The position numbers and the translations under genes are program-made. From positions 1 through 8,858 of the forward strand of contig JAICLN010000166.1 of the NCBI GenBank assembly GCA_025925615.1: a DNA stretch of 8,858 nucleotides, written 5' to 3'. The first letter of the stretch is position 1; every line of letters starts with the position of its first letter. The notes beneath the pieces were generated by a model, which was not told the DNA's origin, ran no database searches, and was given only the letters and a program-made list of their open reading frames with translations. Source of the stretch: Actinomycetospora sp. GTDB lineage: Bacteria > Actinomycetota > Actinomycetes > Mycobacteriales > Pseudonocardiaceae. Positions 1 through 5,985 of the stretch are shown piece by piece.

Positions 1-429
1 CGAGTCGTAGCCGCAGGAGTGCACGATCCGGGCGCCGGTCTCCTGGGCGCGGGCGTCGGTGGCGTCGATGGCCTCGCGGGCGAAGGTCGCCTCGCCGGTC
101 AGGTCGGCGTAGTGGGTCCCGGCCGCGGCGCACGCCTCGACCACTCCGAGGCCGTACCTCGCGTAGGGCCCGACGGTGGTGGCCAGCGCCGTCGTCGAGG
201 CGGCCATCGCGTCGAGGGCGCCGCGGTCGGTCGAGTCGGCCACGATCAGCGGCCAGTCGGACCCCGGCGCGGGCAGCGAGGCGCGGAGCCGCTCGAGCTT
301 GTCGCGGGAGCGTCCGGCGAGGGCCACGCGGGTGCCGGTCGGGGTGTGGCGGGCGAGGTAGTCGGCGGTCAGGGCCCCGACGAAGCTGGTCGCGCCGTAG
401 AGGACGACGTCGTGCACGCGCTCGCTCAT
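1..429 (-). CDS. Saccharopine dehydrogenase / trans-acting enoyl reductase-like protein (partial, N-terminal 143 aa)
   Basis: The gene starts at ATG 429 and runs off the left edge, so only the first 143 residues are visible. The N-terminus carries a Rossmann NAD(P)-binding fold: VVLYGATSFVGALTADYLA (about residues 8-26), then VALAGRS near residue 40 as the second strand, where an Arg after the strand suits NADP. Further on, TTVGPYARYG and AGTHYADLTGE are typical of the saccharopine-dehydrogenase-like family that includes mycobacterial trans-acting enoyl reductases. Family members reduce lipid or polyketide intermediates, or have no known substrate; the substrate here cannot be read. It lies 41 bp downstream of the deazaflavin-type oxidoreductase gene on the same strand, so co-transcription is likely. 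No Shine-Dalgarno is evident, but TAGCGT lies 6 nt before the ATG, so its own leaderless start is also possible. Family assignment is fairly sure, function is not. Confidence 0.85.
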   Translation of the reverse strand, partial: MSERVHDVVLYGATSFVGALTADYLARHTPTGTRVALAGRSRDKLERLRASLPAPGSDWPLIVADSTDRGALDAMAASTTALATTVGPYARYGLGVVEACAAAGTHYADLTGEATFAREAIDATDARAQETGARIVHSCGYDS

Positions 430-441
430 GCCCGCACGCTA
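430..441 (-). promoter_or_regulatory. Possible leaderless promoter of the saccharopine dehydrogenase-like gene
   Basis: On the minus strand TAGCGT (441-436) is followed by six bases and then the ATG at 429. If TAGCGT is a sigma-A -10 hexamer, the first transcribed base would be the A of the start codon. There is no recognisable -35 and no Shine-Dalgarno. The gene could instead be read only from the upstream oxidoreductase transcript. Confidence 0.35.
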
Positions 442-470
442 TCGGCGGTCCCGGCCGTCCGCCGCCCGCG

Positions 471-917
471 TCACCCGGTGATCGCGAACACCGGGTGCCG
501 GGGTGCGATCGCGGCGAGCTCGGAGTCGGAGGAGTCGGCGCCGACCCCCTGGAAGAACGCGCCGACCTCCCAGGCCCAGACCTTCAGGTAGGCGCGCAGG
601 ATGGGGACGATCTCGTCCGGGTCGGTGATCTCCCGGGCGGTGACCCGCTCGGTGCGGCGGCCGACGGTCAGCTCGGCCCATCCCGAGACCCGCAGGTTGC
701 GGACCCACTGGGTGTGGCCCCGGGCCGCGAGGAGGTAGCGGGTGCCGTCGAGGGTCAACGGGTTGACCGGGGTCGTCCGCATCTCGCCGGTCGTGCGTCC
801 GGGGACTCCCAGCACCGAGGAGCCCGCCAGGGAGAGACCGCGGCGGGTCAGGAAGGCGACCAGCGGGTTCATGACGCGGCGGGTCACGACGCCGGGCTGC
901 TGGTAGTGGGTGCTCAT
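471..917 (-). CDS. Nitroreductase family deazaflavin-dependent oxidoreductase (Ddn-like)
   Basis: This 148-aa protein belongs to the split beta-barrel deazaflavin-dependent nitroreductase (Ddn/FDOR-A) family, whose members use reduced F420 to reduce quinones, nitroaromatics or other substrates. The family hallmarks are visible: VLGVPGRTTGEMRTTPVNPL (residues 36-54, cofactor phosphate-binding loop), LLAARGHTQWVRNLRVSG (62-79) and a C-terminal LAAIAPRHPVFAI. Length is usual for the family and there is no signal peptide. ATG 917 was chosen because GAGGAG lies 9 nt upstream and because the frame before it crosses the operator region without homology. It is the first gene of a probable pair with the reductase downstream and diverges from a TetR gene. 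Its promoter is covered by three palindromes, so repression by that TetR is the natural inference. The substrate is unknown, and F420 rather than FMN as cofactor is inferred from the family only. Confidence 0.92.
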   Translation of the reverse strand: MSTHYQQPGVVTRRVMNPLVAFLTRRGLSLAGSSVLGVPGRTTGEMRTTPVNPLTLDGTRYLLAARGHTQWVRNLRVSGWAELTVGRRTERVTAREITDPDEIVPILRAYLKVWAWEVGAFFQGVGADSSDSELAAIAPRHPVFAITG

Positions 918-946
918 CGGGATCGACTCCTCAAGCTCGGTCTGTG

Positions 947-1012
947 AGAGCGGCGCTCTTTGATGAGAGCAATGCTCTCGGTTGGCTCGGACGTTGTCAA
1001 GAGCAGTGCTCT
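947..1012. promoter_or_regulatory. Triple TetR-type operator (AGAGCR-N-YGCTCT x3)
   Basis: Three odd-length palindromes share one consensus. AGAGCG-G-CGCTCT is at 947-959, GAGAGCA-A-TGCTCTC at 965-979 (arms of 7) and AGAGCA-G-TGCTCT at 1000-1012. Their centres are 953, 972 and 1006, spaced 19 and 34 bp. All three lie in the gap between a divergent TetR gene and its neighbouring oxidoreductase, the usual place for a TetR operator. The 13-15 bp size with a single central base suits a TetR dimer. The right-hand copy ends 12 bases before the proposed TetR start, so autoregulation is likely. That this TetR is the binding protein is inferred from position. Confidence 0.8.
972..1000 (-). promoter_or_regulatory. 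Sigma-A-type promoter of the deazaflavin oxidoreductase operon
   Basis: On the minus strand a perfect TTGACA (1000-995) is followed, after 17 bases, by GAGCAT (977-972), which keeps the A2, A5 and T6 positions of a -10 hexamer. Transcription would begin near 965, about 48 bases before the ATG at 917. The -10 lies inside the central palindrome and the -35 touches the right-hand palindrome, so a bound repressor would exclude RNA polymerase. Confidence 0.55.
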
Positions 1013-1024
1013 CGAAAGTGTGCG

Positions 1025-1696
1025 ATGCTCGTCCTCGTGCCCACCGCCCGCGAGCGCGCCCGCGTCCAGACCACCGAGGCGATCCTGGCGGCCGCCCGCA
1101 TCCAGCTCGCCGAGGTCGGGGCCGCGGCCCTCTCGCTGCGGGCGGTCGCACGGGAGGTCGGGATGGTCTCCTCGGCCGTCTACCGCTACTTCCCGAGCCG
1201 CGACGAGCTCCTCACCGCGCTGATCATCGAGGCCTACGACGCCGTCGGGGAGGCCGCGGAGGCGGCGCACGACGAGGCGGCGGGGCGCGGGCCGCGGGAG
1301 CGCTGGGTCACCGTGTGGCGCGCGGTGCGGGCCTGGGCCCGGGCGCACCCGGCCCAGTACTCCCTGATCTACGGCTCACCCGTCCCCGGCTACGCCGCCC
1401 CGCAGGACACGCTCCCCGCGGCCGGGCGCGTCGGGCTGGTGCTCGGCGGGATCGCCGTCGAGGCGCACGTCGCGGGCAGTCCCGACGACGCCGTCGTGGC
1501 CGCGATGGCCCCCGACGTCGCCGCCGCCCTCGGCATCGACCCGCGCCTCGCACCGGCCGCGGTGACGGCCTGGACGATGCTGTTCGGGACCGTCGGGTTC
1601 GAGCTCTTCGGGCAGTACGAGAACGTCGTGCTCGACCGCGAGACCTACTTCGACCACGTCGCGGGGACGGCAGCCTCGTCGGTCGGGATCCCCTGA
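1025..1696 (+). CDS. TetR/AcrR family transcriptional regulator, WHG-domain type
   Basis: This is a 223-aa TetR-family repressor. The N-terminal helix-turn-helix is clear: ILAAARIQLAEVG (residues 20-32), LSLRAVAREVGM (37-48) and SSAVYRYFPSRDELL (49-63), where the YRYF recognition-helix motif is diagnostic. The C-terminal ligand/dimer domain has YSLIYGSPVPGY (112-123) and LFGTVGFELFGQYEN (186-200), typical of the TetR_C_33/WHG group. Start choice is uncertain. ATG 1025 keeps all three operators upstream but has only a weak purine stretch before it. GTG 1037 would give a neater VPTARERARVQ N-terminus but lacks a Shine-Dalgarno. The open frame reaches back to 944, but that stretch would encode the operators. 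It probably represses itself and the divergent oxidoreductase pair; the inducer is unknown. Confidence 0.92.
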   Translation: MLVLVPTARERARVQTTEAILAAARIQLAEVGAAALSLRAVAREVGMVSSAVYRYFPSRDELLTALIIEAYDAVGEAAEAAHDEAAGRGPRERWVTVWRAVRAWARAHPAQYSLIYGSPVPGYAAPQDTLPAAGRVGLVLGGIAVEAHVAGSPDDAVVAAMAPDVAAALGIDPRLAPAAVTAWTMLFGTVGFELFGQYENVVLDRETYFDHVAGTAASSVGIP

Positions 1697-1879
1697 TCGA
1701 CGGCGGCGCGGCGCCGGCCCACGAGGAGCACATGACGCAGCTCGCGCGGCAGCCGGACATGCCTGGCGTGCTCCTGATCAACCAGGCAGAGGCGGAGCGC
1801 GACGGCCCGGGGAAAGGCGAGGCCTCCCGGGCGGTCCGCGCCCTAGGCTGGCGCCCACGGCGTCGGAGAGGGGGCGAGG
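1697..1879. other. Gap between TetR and ABC genes with a coding-like segment
   Basis: This 183-bp gap holds an ATG at 1732 preceded by GAGGAG (1723-1728), followed by about 37 codons with nearly all G or C at third positions (MTQLARQPDMPGVLLINQAE and on to about 1842). The frame then runs into the ABC gene in the wrong phase with no stop nearby. It may be the truncated head of a lost gene, a short leader or chance. No convincing terminator for the TetR gene is visible. Confidence 0.35.
1844..1849 (+). promoter_or_regulatory. Possible -10 element of the ABC exporter operon
   Basis: TAGGCT at 1844-1849 matches the TANNNT form of an actinobacterial -10 hexamer and lies 30 bases before the GTG start at 1880, leaving room for the Shine-Dalgarno at 1865-1874. 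No clear -35 is seen 17-18 bases upstream, so this is a weak call. Confidence 0.3.
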
Positions 1880-2902
1880 GTGGACGCACCGGCCGTCGAG
1901 GTCAGGGGCCTCACCAAGCGCTACGGCGAGGTCGAGGCGGTCCGCGGGATCGACCTCGAGGTGGCCCGCGGCGAGACCTTCGGGTTCCTGGGCCCGAACG
2001 GGGCAGGGAAGTCGACCACGATCAACATCCTGTGCACGCTCGTCGAGCCGACCGGCGGGACGGCGGCCGTCGCGGGCCTCGACGTCGTCGCCGACCGCGC
2101 CGCGGTCCGCCGCCGCATCGGCCTGGTGTTCCAGGAGCCGACGCTGGACGGGCCGATGTCGGGGGAGCAGAACCTGCGCTTCCACGGCGAGCTCTACGGC
2201 GTCGACCGGCGCACCGCCGCCGCACGCCGCGAGGAGGTGCTGCGCACCGTCGGGCTCTGGGAACGGCGGGCCGACCCGGTCTCGACCTACTCCGGGGGTA
2301 TGCGGCGGCGCCTGGAGATCGCCCGCGGGCTGCTGCACTCACCACAGGTGCTCTTCCTCGACGAACCCACGATCGGGCTCGACCCGCAGACCCGCGCCTC
2401 GATCTGGAACTACCTCGCGCGGCTCGGGGAGGCCGAGGAGATCGCCCTGGCGAGCGGAGCGACGGGTAGAGGGGTGACCGTCTTCGTCACCACGCACTAC
2501 ATGGACGAGGCGGAGAACTGCGACCGGATCGCGATCATGAACGAGGGCCGGATCGTCGCCCTGGACACCCCGGAGGCGCTCAAGGCGCAGGTCGGGGCGG
2601 ACCGCGTGGTCGTCGGGACGGACGACGACGAGGCGGCCCTCGTCGTGATCCGCCGGGAGTTCGGGCTGGAGGCGGCGGTCCACGAGGGGGCGGTGACGGT
2701 GTCGGTGCCGAAGGGCGCGGAGTTCGTGCCGCGGCTCTTCGCGGCGCTCACGGCCGACGGCGTGGGCGTGCGCTCGGTGGCGGTGACGCGACCGTCGCTC
2801 GACGACGTGTTCCTCGCCCACACGGGAACCACGCTGCGGGACGCCGAGGCGAGCCGGGGGCCGTCGATGCACCCGATGGCAATGCGGATGAGGGGGCGCT
2901 GA
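1880..2902 (+). CDS. ABC transporter ATP-binding protein, DrrA-like
   Basis: This 340-aa protein is the cytoplasmic ATPase of an ABC-2-type exporter. Walker A is GPNGAGKST (residues 38-46), the Q-loop is VFQEPTLD (Q85), the ABC signature is YSGGMRRR (137-144), Walker B is VLFLDEP (157-163), the D-loop is GLDP (167-169 region) and the switch histidine is in TTHYMDEAE (H206). The C-terminal 90 residues end in TRPSLDDVFLAHTG, the accessory domain of DrrA/daunorubicin-resistance ATPases. GTG 1880 is supported by the purine-rich GGAGAGGGGG just upstream. An extra stretch of about 10-12 residues (GEAEEIALASGATGRG, 183-198) sits between the D-loop helix and the H-loop strand, where DrrA proteins usually run straight through. 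The permease gene begins 2 bp after the stop, so the pair is an operon. DrrA-like pairs export drugs, lipids or antibiotics; the substrate here is unknown. Confidence 0.94.
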   Translation: MDAPAVEVRGLTKRYGEVEAVRGIDLEVARGETFGFLGPNGAGKSTTINILCTLVEPTGGTAAVAGLDVVADRAAVRRRIGLVFQEPTLDGPMSGEQNLRFHGELYGVDRRTAAARREEVLRTVGLWERRADPVSTYSGGMRRRLEIARGLLHSPQVLFLDEPTIGLDPQTRASIWNYLARLGEAEEIALASGATGRGVTVFVTTHYMDEAENCDRIAIMNEGRIVALDTPEALKAQVGADRVVVGTDDDEAALVVIRREFGLEAAVHEGAVTVSVPKGAEFVPRLFAALTADGVGVRSVAVTRPSLDDVFLAHTGTTLRDAEASRGPSMHPMAMRMRGR

Positions 2903-2904
2903 AC

Positions 2905-3789
2905 ATGACCCAGCTCGAGGACCCAAGGGCGCTGCGCGTCGAGGCGGTGCGCGTCCCGCAGAGCGGGCTCGTCACCGAGGCGCGGGCCGCGTCGGTGGTC
3001 TGGCAGCGCGAGATGATCCGGTTCGGCAAGGATCGCGCCCGGATCCTCTCGTCGCTGGCCCAGCCGCTGCTGTTCCTGTTCGTGCTGGGCAGCGGGCTCG
3101 GCTCGCTGCTCTCCAGCGCCGGCGGCCGCAGTGGCGGGGTCGCGCTGCCGACGTTCCTGTTCCCCGGGGTGCTGGCGATCTCGGTGCTGTTCACGGCCGC
3201 GTTCTCGGGCATCTCGATCGTGTGGGACCGCGAGTTCGGGTTCCTGCGCGAGATGCTCGTGGCTCCGGTGTCGACGACGTCGATCCTGGTCGGCAAGGCG
3301 GTGGGCGGGGCGACGGTCGCGACGCTGCAGTGCGTCCTGCTGCTCGCGCTGGCGGGGCTGGTGGGCGTGCCCTACGACCCGCTGATGTTCCTCGAGCTGC
3401 TGTGCCTGATCTTCCTGATGGCGTTCATGATCTGCGCGCTCGGCCTGATGCTCGCGGCCCGGCTCAAGCAGGTCCAGACGGCGATGCCGATGGTGCAGCT
3501 GATCATCACCCCGCTGATGTTCCTGTCCGGGGCGCTCTTCCCGCTCGGGAACCTGCCGACCTGGCTGACGATCCTCACGCACGTCAACCCGATGACCTAC
3601 GCCGTCGAGCCGCTGCGTCACGTCGTCTTCGACCGCCTCGACGTCTCCGCCGCCGACCGGGCGCGCTTCGACCCGGGCATCTCCTGGGGCTCGTTCGCCG
3701 TCCCCACGTGGCTGGAGATCGTGCTGACGGTCGTGTTCTCGGTGCTGCTGCTCGGGCTCGCCGTGACCCGGTTCCGCCGCACGGACTGA
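2905..3789 (+). CDS. ABC-2 type transporter permease, DrrB-like
   Basis: This 294-aa integral membrane protein is the permease partner of the ATPase immediately upstream. A hydrophilic N-terminus of about 48 residues leads into six predicted membrane segments at roughly 51-70, 81-105, 131-155, 160-185, 196-215 and 269-288. Between segments 2 and 3 is the cytosolic WDREFGFLREMLVAPVST (107-124), the family's coupling-type motif. After segment 5 comes LFPLGNLPTWL (211-221) and then NPMTYAVEPLRH (228-239), the ABC-2 signature region. ATG 2905 has AGGGGG 8 nt upstream inside the end of the ATPase gene, so translation is probably coupled. The transporter would be two ATPases plus two permeases at the cytoplasmic membrane. 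Nothing nearby names the substrate. Confidence 0.94.
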   Translation: MTQLEDPRALRVEAVRVPQSGLVTEARAASVVWQREMIRFGKDRARILSSLAQPLLFLFVLGSGLGSLLSSAGGRSGGVALPTFLFPGVLAISVLFTAAFSGISIVWDREFGFLREMLVAPVSTTSILVGKAVGGATVATLQCVLLLALAGLVGVPYDPLMFLELLCLIFLMAFMICALGLMLAARLKQVQTAMPMVQLIITPLMFLSGALFPLGNLPTWLTILTHVNPMTYAVEPLRHVVFDRLDVSAADRARFDPGISWGSFAVPTWLEIVLTVVFSVLLLGLAVTRFRRTD

Positions 3790-3820
3790 GGCGTTTCCGA
3801 CGACGGGTGCGGCGGTCACT

Positions 3821-3862
3821 CCTCGTGCCGAGCGCGACGAGGTGCTCGGGACGCGCACGAGG
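3821..3862 (+). other. Hairpin overlapping the Shine-Dalgarno of the CinA-like gene
   Basis: CCTCGTGC (3821-3828) pairs perfectly with GCACGAGG (3855-3862). Inside it CGAGC (3829-3833) pairs with GCTCG (3844-3848), leaving a small bulge on the 3' side. The 3' arm takes up the start of GAGGAGGA (3859-3866), the ribosome-binding site of the next gene. It could end the ABC transcript, limit translation of the CinA-like gene, or be a by-product of GC richness. No T-run follows. Confidence 0.45.
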
Positions 3863-3869
3863 AGGACCG

Positions 3870-4355
3870 GTGGACGAGCCCGTCGACATGGAGCCCGAGC
3901 AGCTTGCGAAGGAGATCTCGGAGGGCGCCGACCGCGACGGCCGCCGGATCGCCGTGGTCGAATCGCTGACCGGTGGCCTGGTCTCGAGCGACCTCGCCGC
4001 CTCGCCCGGCTCCAGCGAGTGGTTCCGCGGCGGGGTGACCGCCTACGACCGCACCACCAAGCACGGTGTCCTCGGCGTTCCCGACGGCCCCGTCGTCGCC
4101 GAGCCCGCGGTGCGCGCGATGGCCGAGAAGGCGGCGGAGATGTTCGGGGCGGACCTCGTGATCTCGATCAGCGGGGCCGGCGGCCCGGACCCGCAGGACG
4201 ACCAGCCGCCGGGGACGGTGTGGTTCGCGATCGCGGAGAACGGGTCCACCGACGCCTGGCAGCGCCGCTTCCCCGGCGAGCCGCCGGACATCCTCAAGGC
4301 CACGCGCATCGAGGCGCTGAACGCGCTGCGCGGGCGGGTGATGATGGAGAGCTGA
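3870..4355 (+). CDS. CinA C-terminal domain family protein (PncC-like nicotinamide-nucleotide amidohydrolase)
   Basis: This 161-aa protein is a stand-alone CinA C-terminal domain. Family members such as E. coli PncC hydrolyse nicotinamide mononucleotide to nicotinate mononucleotide and ammonia, recycling NAD breakdown products in the cytoplasm. Visible motifs are AVVESLTGGLVSSDLAASPG (residues 28-46; S32 at the place of the PncC nucleophile), WFRGGVTAYDRTTKHGVLGV (51-70, Y59) and ISGAGGPD...PPGTVWFAI (100-121). The last departs from the usual SG-x-AGPDGG: the alanine is glycine and the double glycine is PQ. GTG 3870 follows GGAGGA at very short spacing (3-4 nt); ATG 3888 is an in-frame alternative. 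The family usually has about 160 residues, so the gene is complete. It ends 4 bp from the convergent mtr gene. The family is sure; the amidohydrolase activity is inferred. Confidence 0.9.
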   Translation: MDEPVDMEPEQLAKEISEGADRDGRRIAVVESLTGGLVSSDLAASPGSSEWFRGGVTAYDRTTKHGVLGVPDGPVVAEPAVRAMAEKAAEMFGADLVISISGAGGPDPQDDQPPGTVWFAIAENGSTDAWQRRFPGEPPDILKATRIEALNALRGRVMMES

Positions 4356-4359
4356 CCCC

Positions 4360-5742
4360 TCAGTCCCCGACCGGCAGTCCCAGCAGCGCGTTCTCGATCA
4401 GCTCGGGCAGCGCCGGGTGGATCCAGTACTGCCCGGTGGCGACCTCGTGGGCCTTCTGCCCGAACACCATGGCCTGGACCAGGACCTGGATCAACGAGGA
4501 GGCCTGCGGGCCGAGGAAGTGCGCGCCGAGCAGGGTCCCGTCGGGCGCGGCGAGGACCTTCGCGAAGCCCGTCGTGTCCTCCATCGCCCAACCGAAGGCG
4601 ACGTCGCCGTAGGCCTGGACCTTGACGACGTAGGGCGTGCCGGCGTCGCGGAGATCCTGCTCGCGGGCGCCCACCGAGGCCACCTGCGGGTGGGTGAAGA
4701 CCGCCGAGGGCACGAACCGGTGGCTGGTGGCGCGCGGCGCGTCGGGGTGGAGCACGTTGTGCTGCACAACGCGCGCCTCGTGGTTCGCGACGTGCTTGAG
4801 CTGGTAGGGGGAGCTGACGTCGCCCAGCGCCCAGATGCCCTCGACCGGGGTGCGCTGGTACTCGTCGACCTCGACGCGACCGTCGTCGGTGAGCGCGAGG
4901 CCGGTCTTCTCGACGTCCATCCGGTCGCCGTTGGGTACGCGGCCGGTGGCGACGAGCAGCGCGTCGGCCTCGATGGTGGCGCCGCCGGGGCAGGTGAGCA
5001 CGATCGTGCCGTCCTCGCGCTGCTCGGCGCCGGTCGGGGCGGCGTCGAGGTGGACGGTGAAGCGCTCCTGGGCGATTGCGGTGAACCGCTCGGTGACCAG
5101 CTCGTCCTGGTCACGCAGCAGCGCCGGTCCGCGGGTGACCACGGTGACCTCGACGCCGAGGGCGTCGAAGACGTGCGCGAACTCCGCGGCGATGTAGCCG
5201 CCGCCGACGACGACCATGCGGCGGGGGAGGTCCTCGAGGCGCATCACGTCGTCCGAGGTGTGGAACGGGACCCCGGAGTCGGCGATGACCGCGGGCACCG
5301 TCGGGCGTGACCCGGAGGCGATGACGATGCGGTCCGCGGTGATCGTCGTGGCCGCGGAGCCGTCGGTGGGGGCGACCGAGAGCTCGCGCTCACCGGTGAA
5401 CGTCGCGTGGCCCTCGTAGAGGGTCACGTTCGGGGACTCGGTGGCCCGGTAGCGCCGCCCGCCGGCGGAGATGGGGTCGATGCGGCCGAACACCCGGTCG
5501 CGGATGTCGGACCAGCGGACCTTGTCGATGCTGGCGTCGACGCCGTACCGGCCGGCCTCGCGGACGGCCTCGGCGACGTCGGAGGCGTAGACGTACATCT
5601 TCGTCGGGATGCACCCGACGTTCAGGCACGTCCCGCCGAACACGCCGTGCTCGACGATCGCGACGTCCCAGCCGTCGAAGCGCTGATCGAGGATCGAGTT
5701 CCCCGAGCCCGAGCCGATGATCACGAGGTCGTGGTGCGTCAC
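4360..5742 (-). CDS. mtr: Mycothione reductase
   Basis: This 460-aa flavoprotein disulfide reductase keeps mycothiol, the actinobacterial replacement for glutathione, reduced: mycothione plus NADPH gives two mycothiol. In order: FAD-binding IIGSGSGNSIL (residues 8-18), redox-active GGTCLNVGCIPTK with C39 and C44, FGRIDPI (85-91), NADPH-binding VVVGGGYIAAEFAHVF (177-192) with R204 after the second strand, second FAD motif IWALGDVSSPYQLKHVANHE (303-322), and the dimer-interface pair H442/E447 in WIHPALPE. The alignment with M. tuberculosis Mtr as I remember it (459 aa) is nearly continuous, including TSDDVMR, YGDVAFGWAMEDT and GQYWIHPALPE. GTG 5742 (MTHHDLVIIG) was chosen over the longer frame to 5784 because it matches the known N-terminus and TAGCGT lies 7 nt upstream. 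No frameshift or missing catalytic residue is seen. It is convergent with the CinA-like gene. Confidence 0.96.
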   Translation of the reverse strand: MTHHDLVIIGSGSGNSILDQRFDGWDVAIVEHGVFGGTCLNVGCIPTKMYVYASDVAEAVREAGRYGVDASIDKVRWSDIRDRVFGRIDPISAGGRRYRATESPNVTLYEGHATFTGERELSVAPTDGSAATTITADRIVIASGSRPTVPAVIADSGVPFHTSDDVMRLEDLPRRMVVVGGGYIAAEFAHVFDALGVEVTVVTRGPALLRDQDELVTERFTAIAQERFTVHLDAAPTGAEQREDGTIVLTCPGGATIEADALLVATGRVPNGDRMDVEKTGLALTDDGRVEVDEYQRTPVEGIWALGDVSSPYQLKHVANHEARVVQHNVLHPDAPRATSHRFVPSAVFTHPQVASVGAREQDLRDAGTPYVVKVQAYGDVAFGWAMEDTTGFAKVLAAPDGTLLGAHFLGPQASSLIQVLVQAMVFGQKAHEVATGQYWIHPALPELIENALLGLPVGD

Positions 5743-5755
5743 GGGAACCACGCTA
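5743..5755 (-). promoter_or_regulatory. Candidate leaderless promoter of mtr
   Basis: On the minus strand TAGCGT (5755-5750) is followed by seven bases and the GTG start at 5742, so the transcript would begin at or next to the start codon. There is no Shine-Dalgarno in the preceding 20 bases and no good -35. I looked for the SigR form (GGAAT with GTT downstream) known for thiol-stress promoters and did not find it here. Confidence 0.4.
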
Positions 5756-5832
5756 CTGAGGACGGTCCGGCGGGGCTCGTCCACGAGACCCAGTACCCCC
5801 TCTGGTCACCTTTGCGACGCAGCGTGACCGTC

Positions 5833-5968
5833 GCCGAACGGTTGCCGTGACGGCCGAACGGCGCCGCTCGTCGACCGCTCATCGCGCCTTACTCACTCGG
5901 CGGTGTCGTTTACCGACAGAAATCGACCGTTCATCGTCGCTCAGCGGGGCGAACTCCGACCGTTCGTC
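5833..5968. repeat. Cluster of short direct and inverted repeats between mtr and the protease
   Basis: GCCGAACGG occurs at 5833-5841 and 5853-5861, exactly 20 bp apart. In the other orientation TCGACCGCTCATCG (5871-5884) and TCGACCGTTCATCG (5923-5936) match at 13 of 14 bases, and CGACCGTTCGTC (5957-5968) is a third relative. The core CCGTTCG of the last copy is the reverse complement of CGAACGG in the first two. An unrelated palindrome, TGTCG-N5-CGACA, lies at 5904-5918. Such clusters between divergent genes usually bind a regulator; none can be named. Confidence 0.5.
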
Positions 5969-5985
5969 TTGTCGGGCCCGGCGAG

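Noticed and set aside
1704..1716. CGGCGC-G-GCGCCG palindrome after the TetR stop as a terminator
   Set aside because: The central spacer is one base, too short for an RNA loop, and such GC palindromes are common by chance here.
982..2469. A 495-codon plus-strand open frame spanning the TetR gene and half the ABC ATPase
   Set aside because: Its product is almost all Arg, Gly, Pro and Ala, with no family motifs, and it is out of phase with two clearly recognisable genes. Such frames are expected in GC-rich DNA. Only its middle part in the gap (1732-1842) was kept, as a finding.
2497..3858. A 453-codon minus-strand open frame opposite the ABC genes
   Set aside because: Antisense shadow rich in Arg, Gln, His and Glu with no motif; the plus-strand ATPase and permease have full sets of conserved residues.
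3222..3869. An N-terminal extension of the CinA-like protein to an ATG at 3222
   Set aside because: It would overlap the permease gene out of phase and encode low-complexity sequence; GTG 3870 with a strong Shine-Dalgarno gives the normal family length.
5743..5784. A 14-residue longer mtr start at ATG 5784
   Set aside because: The extension has no counterpart in known mycothione reductases and would place the TAGCGT promoter element inside the gene.
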